NCBI RefSeq assembly: GCF_028882275.1
Contig: NZ_JARBUT010000004.1
Coordinates: 289,138 to 353,137 of the forward strand
Length of the DNA: 64,000 nt
Origin: Nocardiopsis sp. N85
Lineage (GTDB): Bacteria; Actinomycetota; Actinomycetes; Streptosporangiales; Streptosporangiaceae
Direction: 5' to 3'
The position numbers and the translations under genes were made by a program. Each line of letters starts with the position of its first letter. The stretch's first letter is position 1. Below, piece by piece: positions 7,220-18,597 of this stretch. The notes below the pieces were generated by a model that made no database searches, was not told the DNA's origin, and saw only the letters and a list, made by a program, of their open reading frames with translations.

Positions 7220-10156
7220 ATGCCCCCCTCGCTCCCCTCCCTCAGAAGGCGGTTGCGCGCCGGTGCCTCGGGTCTCGCGCTGGCGGTCGCGGCCGTCGGC
7301 GTCGCGACGCTCCCCGCGGCCCCCGCCCTCGCCGAACCCGTCCCCGACTACTGCGCTCCCCAGGGATGCCACGACATCCTTCCCCCAGGTCAGAACGGCA
7401 GTGCCACTCTCGTCGAGATCCTGGGGCACCAGGCCTTCGGCACTCGGCCCCGCTTCTCCTCCAGCCAGCTGGACATGTACGACAACCTCGTCCACCACTA
7501 CGACGGCCTCACCGGAGAGGGTCTGGACGACTTCTTCCTCGACGCGACCTTCGGTGTCGCCTCCGGTGACGTGGGCCGCCGCTACCGGCCGCGCACCGAC
7601 GTCACCATCACCCGCGACCGTCACCACGGCATCCCCCACATCGAGGGGACCACCCGTGAGGGCACCATGTTCGGCGCCGGCTACGCGGCCGCCGAGGACC
7701 GGCTCTTCCTCATGGACGTGCTGCGCCGTGTCGGCCGTGGCGAACTCACCTCCTTCGCCGGCGGCGCCGAGGGCAACCGGGGTCTGGAACAGGACCTGTG
7801 GCGCAGCGCCCCGTACACCGAGGAGGACAAGCAGGCCCAGATCGACCGGGTCGCCGCGAGCGGCGAACGCGGGCGCCAGGCCCTGGACGACGTCGAGGAC
7901 TACCTCAAGGGCGTCAACGCCTACATCGACAAGGCGGACAGAGGCCGCTACTTCCCCGGTGAGTACGTCCTGACCGGGCACAAGAACGCCATCACCAACG
8001 CCGGGAGGATCGAGCACTTCACCGCCACCGACGTCGTCGGCATCGCCTCCATGGTCGGTGGCATCTTCGGCGGTGGCGGGGGCGGCGAGGTCCAGTCCGC
8101 CATCGTCCTGGCCAACTTCCAGGACCGCTACGGCGCCGAGGAGGGACTGGCGCTCTGGCACGACTGGCGGATGGAGAACGACCCGGAGGCCGTGGTCAGC
8201 ATCCCCGGCGAGTTCCCCTACAGCGGCACTCCCGAGGACCCCGTCGGCGAGGTCTCCCCCGACCCGGGCTCGCTGGAGTACTACGACATCGTCCACGACG
8301 AGCACGGGTCGGCGGCCTCCGGTCAGGCGGCCGAGTCCACCGAACCGCTCGCCGCCACCGCTGCCGAGCCGGAGGACCCGGCGGAGGAGTTCACCGTCGA
8401 GGACCTCACCGGGGAACAGCGGGAGGAACTCGACACGATGGTCGAGGAGGGCGACCTCTCCGCCGCCGAGGGCGTGTTCGAGGACGGCGTGCTGCCCGAG
8501 GGCCTGCTCGACCCGCGCGGCATGTCCAACGCCCTGCTGGTCTCCGGCGAGCACACCGAGAGCGGCAACCCCGTCGCCGTCATGGGACCGCAGACCGCCT
8601 ATTTCTCCCCTCAGCTGCTCCTGCTCCAGGAACTCCAGGGACCGGGCATCAGCGCCCGCGGGGCCTCCTTCGCCGGGGTGAGCTTCTACGTCCAGATGGG
8701 ACGCGGCGTCGACTACGCCTGGAGCGCCACCTCGGCGGGCCAGGACCTCACCGACACCTTCGCCGTGCACCTGTGCGAGACCGACGGGTCGACCCCGACC
8801 ACCGGCTCGCGCGCCTACGTCGACTCCTCCGGTGACTGTGCCCCCTTCGAGGAGTTGAGCGTCACCAACGAGTGGAAGCCCACCGTCGCCGACGGCACCC
8901 CGGCGGGCGGCTACACCCTCACCTCGCTGCGGTCCGAGTACGGCCTGGTGCAGTCGTTCGCCACCGTGGACGGCACCCCGGTCGCGTTCACCTCGCTGCG
9001 CTCCACCTACATGCACGAAGTGGACTCCATCATCGGGTTCCAGCGTTTCAACGATCCCGACGAGATCACCTCGGCGGAGGCGTTCATCGAGGCCGCCGGT
9101 GACATCGGCTACGCCTTCAACTGGCACTACGTGGACGACCGGGACATCGCCTTCGTCAACTCCGGCGCCAACCCCCTCCGGACCGAGGGCACCAACCCCA
9201 ACCTGCCGATCGACGCCTACTCCGAGGCCGGCTGGTCCGACTGGGACCCGGACACCAACAGCGCCGCCCACATCCCCAAGAGCGACCACCCTCAAGCGAT
9301 CAACCCCGACCACATCGTCAACTGGAACAACAAGCCCGCGCACGGGTACACCTCCGGCTGGTCCACCGGGTCGGTGCACCGGGGGGGGCTGTTGGACACC
9401 CGGGTGTCGGCGCTGATCGCCGACGGGCACGATTTCACCACCGCGAGCCTGACACGGGTGATGATGGAGGCCGGTGTGGCCGACCTGCGCGCCCAGGAGG
9501 TCCTGCCGCTCCTGCTGGAGGTCATCGACACCGAGGAGGTGACCGATCCCGGGCTGGCCTCGGCGATCGAGGAGCTGCGCCTGTGGAACGAGGCGGGGTC
9601 GCTGCGCCGCGAGCCCTTCCGCGACGCCGGCTACTACTCCTACGCCGACTCCATCCGGATCCTCGACGCCTGGTGGCCGCTGCTGGTCCGAGCCCAGTTC
9701 GAGCCCGAACTCGGCGGGGACCTGTACACCGAGCTGACCCGGGCCTCGCAGATCGACGAATCGCCCTCGGGCGCCATCGGCGGCGGTTCGCCGGGCAGCG
9801 TCAACCAGGGGCAGCCCCACCGCGGCTCCGCCTTCCAGTACGGGTGGTGGTCGTACGTGGACAAGGACCTGCGCACCGTGCTGGGTCACGACGTCGAGGG
9901 GCCGCTCGGTGACGGCGCCTACTGCGGCGGCGGTGACCTCGCCGAGTGCCGCACGATCCTGCTCGACACCCTCGCCGACGCGGTCGCCACCCCGGCGGGC
10001 GAGGTCTACCCGGGTGACGCGCACTGCGGGGCCGGCGCCCAGGTGTGCGCGGACACGGTGATCCACCAGACCGTGGGCGGTATCGGCATGTGGCCGATCG
10101 CCTGGCAGAACCGGCCCACCTACCAGATGGTCTACCAGTTCTCCGGCGGACGTTAA
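7220..10156 (+). CDS. Secreted penicillin-acylase-family (Ntn hydrolase) protein
   Basis: 978 aa member of the peptidase S45/penicillin amidase family, which cleave amide bonds of acylated substrates such as beta-lactams or N-acyl homoserine lactones. A signal peptide is evident (RRRLRAGASGLALAVAAVGVATLPAAPALA). The A-chain part carries VTITRDRHHGIPHIEG and GAGYAAAEDRLFLMDVLRR. Autocatalytic cleavage should expose Ser436 in GMSNALLVSGEHT, the N-terminal nucleophile of the B chain. Later motifs are SFAGVSFYVQMGRGVDYAWSAT and INPDHIVNWNNKPA. An acidic segment before Ser436 is probably the removed spacer. It is longer than classical penicillin G acylases (about 800-850 aa). Substrate cannot be told from sequence. 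Confidence 0.88.
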   Translation: MPPSLPSLRRRLRAGASGLALAVAAVGVATLPAAPALAEPVPDYCAPQGCHDILPPGQNGSATLVEILGHQAFGTRPRFSSSQLDMYDNLVHHYDGLTGEGLDDFFLDATFGVASGDVGRRYRPRTDVTITRDRHHGIPHIEGTTREGTMFGAGYAAAEDRLFLMDVLRRVGRGELTSFAGGAEGNRGLEQDLWRSAPYTEEDKQAQIDRVAASGERGRQALDDVEDYLKGVNAYIDKADRGRYFPGEYVLTGHKNAITNAGRIEHFTATDVVGIASMVGGIFGGGGGGEVQSAIVLANFQDRYGAEEGLALWHDWRMENDPEAVVSIPGEFPYSGTPEDPVGEVSPDPGSLEYYDIVHDEHGSAASGQAAESTEPLAATAAEPEDPAEEFTVEDLTGEQREELDTMVEEGDLSAAEGVFEDGVLPEGLLDPRGMSNALLVSGEHTESGNPVAVMGPQTAYFSPQLLLLQELQGPGISARGASFAGVSFYVQMGRGVDYAWSATSAGQDLTDTFAVHLCETDGSTPTTGSRAYVDSSGDCAPFEELSVTNEWKPTVADGTPAGGYTLTSLRSEYGLVQSFATVDGTPVAFTSLRSTYMHEVDSIIGFQRFNDPDEITSAEAFIEAAGDIGYAFNWHYVDDRDIAFVNSGANPLRTEGTNPNLPIDAYSEAGWSDWDPDTNSAAHIPKSDHPQAINPDHIVNWNNKPAHGYTSGWSTGSVHRGGLLDTRVSALIADGHDFTTASLTRVMMEAGVADLRAQEVLPLLLEVIDTEEVTDPGLASAIEELRLWNEAGSLRREPFRDAGYYSYADSIRILDAWWPLLVRAQFEPELGGDLYTELTRASQIDESPSGAIGGGSPGSVNQGQPHRGSAFQYGWWSYVDKDLRTVLGHDVEGPLGDGAYCGGGDLAECRTILLDTLADAVATPAGEVYPGDAHCGAGAQVCADTVIHQTVGGIGMWPIAWQNRPTYQMVYQFSGGR

Positions 10157-10160
10157 CGGG

Positions 10161-10177
10161 CGGGGACACGGTCCCCG
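10161..10177 (+). terminator. Short GC hairpin after the acylase gene
   Basis: CGGGGAC, loop ACG, GTCCCCG, five bases after the stop codon. There is no T-run. A weak terminator candidate. Confidence 0.35.
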
Positions 10178-10324
10178 GCGGCCCCGAGCGGGTGCCGTCG
10201 GGGACCTCGCCGTGTTCGCCGTCCCGGGGAGGACGGCCCCGGGCGGAACGGTCCCGGAGACCCCGCGCGGACGGAGGACTCCGGACCCGTCACCGGAATA
10301 CCCGTTGGCACGAGCGAATCGTGT

Positions 10325-10348
10325 GGTTGGTCGGGCTTGTGTGGGTAG
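10325..10348 (+). promoter_or_regulatory. Candidate SigB-type promoter of the nfeD-SPFH pair
   Basis: GGTT (10325-10328), 14 bases, GGGTAG (10343-10348) resembles the actinomycete stress-sigma pattern GNNT-N14-16-GGGTAY. It overlaps a 6-bp inverted repeat CTTGTG/CACAAG (10336-10354). The start codon is 40 bases downstream. Confidence 0.3.
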
Positions 10349-10387
10349 CACAAGTAATACCCGGAAAACGAAGGGGAGGGGTGGTAC

Positions 10388-10828
10388 ATGGAAGCCTGGT
10401 TGCTCTGGCTCATCCTCGCCGTCGTCCTGGGCATCATCGAGGTGTTCACCCTCACCTTCGTCCTGGGCCTCCTGGGCGTCGCGGCCCTGGTCGCCGCCTT
10501 GCTCGGTGCCATCGGGATGCCCGTGGCCGTGCAGATCATCGGGTTCGTCGCGGCCTCGGCCGCCGGCGTCTACATGGTCCGGCCGATCATGCGCCGCCAG
10601 CTCACCCGCGGTCCCATGGTGCTCTCGGGGACCGAGGCCCTGGTGGGGCGCTCCGCCGTGGTCCTGCAACCGGTCGACCGCGACAAAGGGCTCATCAAGC
10701 TCTCCGGGGAGGAGTGGTCGGCGCGGAGCATCGACGAGGATCTGGTGATCCCCGTGGGCGCACACGTCGACGTCATGGAGATCGACGGCGCCACCGCCGT
10801 GGTCTACCCCCGCGAGGCCCTTCCCTGA
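10388..10828 (+). CDS. NfeD-like membrane protein
   Basis: 146 aa. Two closely spaced transmembrane segments at the N-terminus (WLLWLILAVVLGIIEVFTLT, then LGVAALVAALLGAIG onward) are followed by a soluble OB-fold-like domain (LVGRSAVVLQPVDRDKGLIKL, DEDLVIPVGAHVDVMEIDGA). This is the short NfeD form. NfeD proteins partner with SPFH proteins, and an SPFH gene follows 77 bases downstream, so the two likely form one membrane-microdomain or membrane-quality-control unit. A strong ribosome binding site (GGGGAGGGG) precedes the ATG. Confidence 0.85.
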   Translation: MEAWLLWLILAVVLGIIEVFTLTFVLGLLGVAALVAALLGAIGMPVAVQIIGFVAASAAGVYMVRPIMRRQLTRGPMVLSGTEALVGRSAVVLQPVDRDKGLIKLSGEEWSARSIDEDLVIPVGAHVDVMEIDGATAVVYPREALP

Positions 10829-10905
10829 GCCGGTTCCGGTCGCCCCGGGGCGACCGGACGGGGCCGCGCACAGCCGCAGACACGATCCGAGGTCAGGTAC
10901 CGAAC

Positions 10906-12003
10906 ATGATCGATCCGGTCATACCCTTCATCATTCTCGCGGTCCTCTTCGTGGCCATCGCCTTGTCGTCGATCCGCATCGTCCCCCAGGCGAGGGCGTA
11001 CAACATCGAGAGGTTCGGCCGCTACACCAGAACACTCGTCCCCGGGCTGAACTTCATCATCCCGGGCGTGGACCGCGTCAACACCAAGTTCGACCTGCGC
11101 GAGCACGTGTTCACCTCGCGCCCCCAGCCCGTCATCACCGAGGACAACCTCGTCGTCAACATCGACACCGTCCTCTACTACCAGGTCACCGACCCCCGGG
11201 CCGCCGCCTACGAGGTCGCCAACTACATCCAGGCCATCGACCAGCTCACCGTCACCACCCTGCGCAACGTCATCGGCTCCATGGACCTGGAGCGCACGCT
11301 CACCTCCCGCGAGGAGATCAACACCCGGCTGCGCGGGGTCCTGGACGAGACCACCGGCAAGTGGGGCATCCGCGTCAACCGGGTCGAGATCAAGGCGATC
11401 GACCCGCCGCCCACCATCAAGGAGGCGATGGAGAAGCAGATGCGGGCCGACCGTGACAAGCGCGCGGCCATCCTGCACGCCGAGGGTGAACGCCAGGCCC
11501 GCATCCTCAGGGCGGAGGGCGCCCGCCAGCAGGTGATCCTGGAGGCTCAGGGCGACCAGCAGGCCGCGATCCTGCGGGCCGATGGTGAGGCCCAGGCGGT
11601 CGAGCGGGTCTTCCAGGCGGTGCACGCCAACAACGCCGACGCCAAGCTGCTCGCCTACAAGTACCTGGAGACGCTGCCGCATCTGGCCAACGGGGAGGGC
11701 AATACGTTCTGGGTCATTCCGGGCGAGCTCACCGAGGCGGTCAAGAACGTCAGCCACGCCTTCGCCGGGGACATGGCACGCTCCGGCCCCTCCACGGAGA
11801 AGGGGGAGGACGCCGGGCCGGCGGGGCCCGCCCAGCTCACCGGGCCCGACCCGGCGGAACGTTCGGCGTCGGCCCAGGCCGCCGTGGAGGCGGCCGAGGC
11901 CGCCCGGCAGGCGGTGGCGGACGCCCGCGACGACGTGCGCCGCGCCGGGGTGGCGGGTGTCCGCGACCCCGAGGCCACCCCGCGCCCGCGCAAGGAGGAC
12001 TGA
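10906..12003 (+). CDS. SPFH/Band 7 (stomatin/flotillin-like) protein
   Basis: 365 aa. One N-terminal membrane anchor (PVIPFIILAVLFVAIALSSI) is followed by an SPFH domain: IVPQARAYNIERFGRYTRTL, GLNFIIPGVDRVN, VLYYQVTDPRAAAYEVANY and RGVLDETTGKWGIRVNRVEI. A long coiled coil (EKQMRADRDKRAAILHAEGE onward) should drive oligomer formation. The tail after about residue 300 is acidic and Pro/Ala-rich. ATG 10906 is chosen because the anchor begins there; upstream sequence in frame is not protein-like. It probably forms a membrane scaffold with the NfeD protein. Confidence 0.92.
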   Translation: MIDPVIPFIILAVLFVAIALSSIRIVPQARAYNIERFGRYTRTLVPGLNFIIPGVDRVNTKFDLREHVFTSRPQPVITEDNLVVNIDTVLYYQVTDPRAAAYEVANYIQAIDQLTVTTLRNVIGSMDLERTLTSREEINTRLRGVLDETTGKWGIRVNRVEIKAIDPPPTIKEAMEKQMRADRDKRAAILHAEGERQARILRAEGARQQVILEAQGDQQAAILRADGEAQAVERVFQAVHANNADAKLLAYKYLETLPHLANGEGNTFWVIPGELTEAVKNVSHAFAGDMARSGPSTEKGEDAGPAGPAQLTGPDPAERSASAQAAVEAAEAARQAVADARDDVRRAGVAGVRDPEATPRPRKED

Positions 12004-12086
12004 CCGGATCCGGGTGACCCGCACCGCGTCCGTCGGGAGGGCCGACGCTCCGGTTCGGGCCGGTCGGGCCGGAGCCGTCGGATGCG

Positions 12087-12114
12087 CCGGGGCCCGGCCC
12101 CGACCGGGCCCCGG
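12087..12114. terminator. GC hairpin between convergent genes (first)
   Basis: Perfect 11-bp stem CCGGGGCCCGG/CCGGGCCCCGG around CCCCGA, between the SPFH gene and the convergent oxidoreductase. Probably part of a bidirectional terminator. Confidence 0.55.
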
Positions 12115-12153
12115 GCGGTCATCGACCCGGTACACGGACCGGCGTCTTCGGAC

Positions 12154-12182
12154 GCGGCCGCCGACACGCGATCGGCGGCCGC
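12154..12182. terminator. GC hairpin between convergent genes (second)
   Basis: Perfect 11-bp stem GCGGCCGCCGA/TCGGCGGCCGC with a 7-base loop, 25 bases from the stop of the minus-strand oxidoreductase. It likely serves the minus-strand transcript. Confidence 0.55.
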
Positions 12183-12206
12183 GCGGCGTGTCGGACGCGT
12201 GTCCGG

Positions 12207-13172
12207 TCAGACCAGGACGAGTTTGCCGGTGGTCCGGCGCGAGGCCAGGTCGGTCTGGGCGGCGCCCGCTTCGGCCAGCGGGTAGCGGCCTCCGATCCGC
12301 GGGTCCAGTCGACCCTCGCCCACCAGGGAGAACAGGTCGCCGGCCCGCCACAGCAGTTCCCGTCGGTCGGCCACGAAGTGTGCCAGGGACGGCCGGGTCA
12401 GGTACACCGAACCGGCGCCGTTGAGCCGCTGCGGGTCCACCGGCTCCACAGGTCCCGACGACTGCCCGAACAGGGCCAGCACACCGCGCGGACGCAGCGA
12501 CGCCAGGCTCGCGTCGAAGGTGTCGCGCCCCACCCCGTCGTAGACCGCGGCCACGCCCTCGCCGCCGGTGAGGTCGCGCACCGCCTCGGCCACGGGGGTC
12601 TCGGTGTAGCGGATGATCTCGTCCGCGCCCGTCTCCCGGGCGATCCGTTCCTTCTCCTCGGAGGAGACCGTGCCGATCACGCGGGCGCCCAGCTCCTTGG
12701 CGAGTCGGACGAGGAGCAGGCCGGTGCCCCCGGCCGCCGCGTGCACCAGTACGGTCTCGCCCTCGGCCACCGGGTGGACCGAGTGGGTCAGGTAGTGGGC
12801 GGTCATGCCCTGGAGCAGGAGGGCCGCGGCCTGCTCGGAGGTCACCGCGTCCGGCACGGGTACCACGAGGGACGCCTTGACCACGGCCCGGTCGGCGTAG
12901 GCGCCGGGCGCCATCGCCCACCCCGCCCGCTGCCCCACGGACAGGTCCTCGACGCCTTCGCCCACGGCGGTGATCACCCCGGCGGCCTCCATCCCCGGCA
13001 CGAAGGGCAGGGGGACGTCGTACAGGCCGCCACGCTGGTAGATGTCGATGAAGTTGACCCCCCGGGCCTCGATGTCGATGAGGACCTCACCGGGGCCGGG
13101 GACGGGGTCGGGTACCTCGGACGGCCGCAGGACCTCGGGTCCACCGGTCTCCTCGATGACGATGGCGCGCAT
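12207..13172 (-). CDS. Zinc-independent quinone oxidoreductase (MDR family)
   Basis: 321 aa NADPH:quinone reductase-like enzyme. The N-terminus MRAIVIEETGGPEVLRPSEV, then GVNFIDIYQRGGLYDVPLPF and PGMEAAGVITAVGEGV, are typical of the QOR branch. The Rossmann motif is VLVHAAAGGTGLLLVRLAK. Structural zinc-binding cysteines are absent. The C-terminus RRTTGKLVLV is also characteristic. ATG 13172 has AAGGAG eight bases upstream. Substrate unknown; detoxification of quinones or enones is the family role. Confidence 0.92.
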   Translation of the reverse strand: MRAIVIEETGGPEVLRPSEVPDPVPGPGEVLIDIEARGVNFIDIYQRGGLYDVPLPFVPGMEAAGVITAVGEGVEDLSVGQRAGWAMAPGAYADRAVVKASLVVPVPDAVTSEQAAALLLQGMTAHYLTHSVHPVAEGETVLVHAAAGGTGLLLVRLAKELGARVIGTVSSEEKERIARETGADEIIRYTETPVAEAVRDLTGGEGVAAVYDGVGRDTFDASLASLRPRGVLALFGQSSGPVEPVDPQRLNGAGSVYLTRPSLAHFVADRRELLWRAGDLFSLVGEGRLDPRIGGRYPLAEAGAAQTDLASRRTTGKLVLV

Positions 13173-13382
13173 GCTTCCACTCCTTGCCGAATGCGGGTGC
13201 CCCGGCATCATGCCAGTGAGGGGCGGCACCGCACCACGGTCGGACCCGTCACGGGAAGACCGCGCGTGCCCCGGCCCCCGGGGCGCCGGGCCTCGGCGTG
13301 CGTCCGGTCGGCGGAGGAGACCACCGGCGGTTCCGCCGGACCGGGAAGGGCGCCGGAGGCGGCCCCGCCCCCGTCCGTGGCC

Positions 13383-13408
13383 CGGAGACCGACCGCGGCC
13401 GGTCTCCG
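13383..13408. terminator. Hairpin downstream of the kinase gene
   Basis: CGGAGACCG/CGGTCTCCG, a 9-bp stem with an 8-base GC-rich loop, just past the stop of the minus-strand kinase at 13414. No T-run. Confidence 0.45.
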
Positions 13409-13413
13409 AACGC

Positions 13414-15651
<2,238 letters not shown>

Positions 15652-15893
15652 GGATCGGGGATGGGGTGCTGTCAGCGTACCGACGGTGACACGCCGGGCG
15701 TTGTCGGCCCGGAGGTGCCCGAGCCCCGGGAGGGGCCGTTCGCGCGGGGGTGTCGCACATCGGTCAGGAGAGGTGATGCCGCCCCCGGGGAAACGGTTCC
15801 ACGGCTCGGTCGATTTCGCTACTGTGGGAACACGCGTTCGAAAAACTGTCCGTATCTTCCCCACGGACGGGCACACAGGGGCCGGAGGGGTCG

Positions 15894-16181
15894 ATGCCGA
15901 GGGGAAGTGTCGTGGGAAGGTACTACGGGGCAGAGGTCACGGTCGTGGAGGACGCGGGCCGGCCGGCCCGGTTCACCTGGAACGGCAGGGTCTACGGCGT
16001 GCGCCGGATCATCGACCACTGGGTCGCCCCGCACGAGGACCGACGGCCCGTGCGCGGACCCCGGCCGGCCCGGATGGCGCACTGGCGTCTGGAGGCCGGC
16101 GCCGCCGGTTCCGAGGGGGTGTACGAACTGCGCCACGACATCGTCGCCGGGACCTGGTCCCTGTCCCGGGTGTGGGGCTGA
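15894..16181 (+). CDS. DUF6504-like small protein
   Basis: 95 aa. RFTWNGRVYGVRRIIDHWV, MAHWRLEA, GVYELRHDIVAGTWSLSRVW fit the actinobacterial DUF6504 pattern (short beta-rich protein, FxWxGRxYxVxxIxDHW). No signal peptide or membrane segment. GGAGGGG precedes the ATG at good spacing; a GTG five codons later is an alternative. Function unknown. It is divergent from the kinase gene and convergent with the acetyltransferase. Confidence 0.75.
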   Translation: MPRGSVVGRYYGAEVTVVEDAGRPARFTWNGRVYGVRRIIDHWVAPHEDRRPVRGPRPARMAHWRLEAGAAGSEGVYELRHDIVAGTWSLSRVWG

Positions 16182-16284
16182 GACCGCCGCGGTCGGGCGC
16201 GCGGAGCGCGGGCGCGTCCGCCCCGGGGTGCCGGGCGGCGAGCGGGAGAGGCCGGGGCGCGGTCACGGGCGGTACGGGGGCGCC

Positions 16285-16860
16285 TCAGGCCCGGTCGGCG
16301 GGGATCAGACCGTACACGGCCAGATCGGTGCGGCCCTCGTGCAGGGGCATGGCGCTGCGCTCCACGCCCTCGAACGTGAACCCCGCCTTCTCCGCCACCC
16401 GACGCGAACCGATGTTGGCGGTGGCGGCCTTGATCTCCAACCGCTGGAAACCCTGGTCCAGGGCCCATCGGGAGACCGCCACCACCGCCTCGCCGGTGTA
16501 CCCCCGACCGCGGGCCCACGGGGACGCCCAGTAACCGATCTCGGCGTTCATCGCCTCCCACATCACCCGCACCAGACCCATGGCGCCGACCAGGCGACCG
16601 GTGTCCTTCGCGACGACGGCCCACTGTTGGCCCTCGCCGCCGATGCGCGTCCCCGGAGCGATCTCCCGGCACCACAGCTCGGCGTCGGCCCGGGTGTAGG
16701 GCGCGCCCGGGCGGGGGAGGGGGAGCCACCGCTGGAACTCGGGGTCGTTGCAGGTCGCGTACACGTCGTCGATGTCCTCCTCGACGAAGGCACGCAGGCG
16801 CAGACGTTCTGTCTCCAGGATGATGGAGGGTAGGACGGGGCGCTGTTGGGCGGTGGTCAC
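16285..16860 (-). CDS. GNAT-family N-acetyltransferase (RimJ/RimL type)
   Basis: 191 aa. LETERLRLRAFVEEDIDDVY is the typical RimJ/L start. The acetyl-CoA motif is seen as WASPWARGRGYTGEAVVAVS, and the C-terminal part is LEIKAATANIGSRRVAEKAG then FTFEGVERSA. Transfers acetyl groups to protein N-termini or small molecules; the target cannot be predicted. The GTG start has GGGAGAAG upstream. Confidence 0.9.
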   Translation of the reverse strand: MTTAQQRPVLPSIILETERLRLRAFVEEDIDDVYATCNDPEFQRWLPLPRPGAPYTRADAELWCREIAPGTRIGGEGQQWAVVAKDTGRLVGAMGLVRVMWEAMNAEIGYWASPWARGRGYTGEAVVAVSRWALDQGFQRLEIKAATANIGSRRVAEKAGFTFEGVERSAMPLHEGRTDLAVYGLIPADRA

Positions 16861-16973
16861 CGGACTTCTCCCGAGGGACGATGGGCTCGGAGGCTCAGCC
16901 TAAGCGCGTCCTCGCGCCCGTCCCCACCGATCGCTCGGAAGCGGGGGGCGACATCGGACGCCACCGACGGCGC

Positions 16974-18056
16974 TCAGACCAGGCCTCGGGCCACCCGGTC
17001 GCGGATCGTGGTGTCGAACACCTCGGCGAAGGCGTCACCGGGACAGGCCGTGTCCGACCAGTCGCGGTGCCGCCCCAACGCCGGCCCCGGCGTGACGGCC
17101 CCGGTGTCGGGCCGGACGTGGTCGATCTCGGCCCGGGGGTCCACACCCGTCACCGCGCACACCAGGCGCAGCACGCTCACCAGGGAGTTCCGCGCCGCCC
17201 GCGTGGGCAGGGCGTCGGTGAGGTCGCCGAGCAGGCAGACACCGATGTTGCCGTGGTTGACCCCGTAGACGTGGCCGGCGGTCACCGAACGCGCCCGACC
17301 CGGAAGGGGGACGCCCGAGAAGACGGGGAGACCGTCCTCACCGGAGTGCCGACCCTCGTAGACCACCCCGTCGGGGTCGATCAGCAGGTGGTAGCCGATG
17401 TCCCCCCACGCCTGCTCCACCGCGTGCAGGTAGTACACGGCGCGCACGTCGGCGGCGTGATCGCCGGTGGTCGCCATGGCGGTGTGGTGCACGGTGAGGG
17501 CCTGCACGGGGTGGAACACCGCCGGCCACAGGTCGTTCCCCTCCTCGTCGAACCGCCAGGACTCGTCCGCTCCCCAGCCGGCGCGGGTGCGCAGCCGCAC
17601 GGCGGCCACCTCGACGGAGGTCGCGTCCGGGGCGGACAGGGTGGTCCGCTCGGGGCCGCCGACGCGCAGCCCTTCGCCGTCGAACAGGTTCACGGCGGCG
17701 GTCCTCCCATCGACGTCGACCTCGTACCCGGTGGCCCCCTCGGGTGCGCGGACCAGGGCGGAGCCGGCCGGGGCGTGGTCGTCACGCCCTTCGGCGTGCA
17801 GGTGGAGGTGTTCCCAGGAACCGAGTCCGGAAGGGGTCTCGAAGCGGATCGCGCCCCGGGTGCCGGGCCCGCCGGTGACGGTGATCACGTCGAACGGCCC
17901 CTTCGGGTGGACGAGGGGGCCGGCCGGGGCGGGTTGGGCCAGGACACGGGGGACCGTGTGGCCGTCCGCGGCCAGAGCGCCGCGAGGGGCCGGGAGGGCG
18001 GTGCCCAGGGCGGCGAGTCCGGCGGTGGCACCGGTGAGGAAGGCGCGTCGTCGCAT
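16974..18056 (-). CDS. Exported N-acetylmuramoyl-L-alanine amidase (PGRP-type)
   Basis: 360 aa. A twin-arginine-like leader (MRRRAFLTGATAGLAALGTA, then LPAPRGALA) directs export. After a beta-rich segment (about 35-190) comes the amidase_2/PGRP domain: LTVHHTAMATTGDHAADVRA, WGDIGYHLLIDPDGVVYEGR, HVYGVNHGNIGVCLLGDL, and HRDWSDTACPGD. The expected zinc ligands (His of VHHTA, a second His, Cys of ACPGD) are present. It should cleave peptidoglycan stems or sense cell-wall fragments. ATG 18056 starts exactly at the Tat motif. Confidence 0.9.
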   Translation of the reverse strand: MRRRAFLTGATAGLAALGTALPAPRGALAADGHTVPRVLAQPAPAGPLVHPKGPFDVITVTGGPGTRGAIRFETPSGLGSWEHLHLHAEGRDDHAPAGSALVRAPEGATGYEVDVDGRTAAVNLFDGEGLRVGGPERTTLSAPDATSVEVAAVRLRTRAGWGADESWRFDEEGNDLWPAVFHPVQALTVHHTAMATTGDHAADVRAVYYLHAVEQAWGDIGYHLLIDPDGVVYEGRHSGEDGLPVFSGVPLPGRARSVTAGHVYGVNHGNIGVCLLGDLTDALPTRAARNSLVSVLRLVCAVTGVDPRAEIDHVRPDTGAVTPGPALGRHRDWSDTACPGDAFAEVFDTTIRDRVARGLV

Positions 18057-18597
18057 GGTGTGTCCGTTCTCCTTCGGATGCGCGATGGGTGCGTCCGGGG
18101 TGGGGGAGACCCGGCCACTCTGGCACACCCGTGACCACTTTGGGTGGCGGAGTGCGTGTTCTCCGTGACGGAATCCGGTCGCGCCGAGCCGCGAGGACGA
18201 ACATTGGACGTGTTCCCACCCCATGAAGGACGGTCGGGGGTGGGGGAGGCGCACGTCGGGCACCGGGACCCCGGCGGCGAAGAGGGCCCCGGCCCGGGGC
18301 CCGGTCGGATCCGCCTCGCCGCACGCGATCCCCGGAACAGGAGCCTTTCCGACACCCTCCGGGACCTGCTCCCCTGCGCCCGGGCGAGGGAGATATCGGA
18401 CACGGTCCGGGCGCCCCCCGGGTGACTCTGGCACAGTTGGCGGTGATGTGAGGGTCTTGGGACACGAGGTCGAACGCCGATCCGCCGAGGCCCGGGGACC
18501 CGTGCGAGCGGCGCGCCGCCGCAGGCTACGCTTACCGGTCGAACACCGGAACGAGCAGTGGGAACGGGTAGTCGACACACCTTCACTGGGGGCGATC
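18057..18597. other. Divergent intergenic region with perfect palindrome
   Basis: About 540 bases with no supportable gene, between the divergent amidase and bluB-cobT genes, so it should hold both promoters. At 18284-18302 lies GGGCCCCGGCCCGGGGCCC, a palindrome with 9-bp arms around one central C. I see no clear -35/-10 pair. Confidence 0.5.

Noticed and set aside
6911..10765. Very long open frame on the minus strand opposite the acylase and NfeD genes
   Set aside because: Its translation is a Val/Gly/Asp/His-rich string with no domain. It mirrors the codon bias of the plus-strand genes, which carry clear family motifs and a signal peptide.
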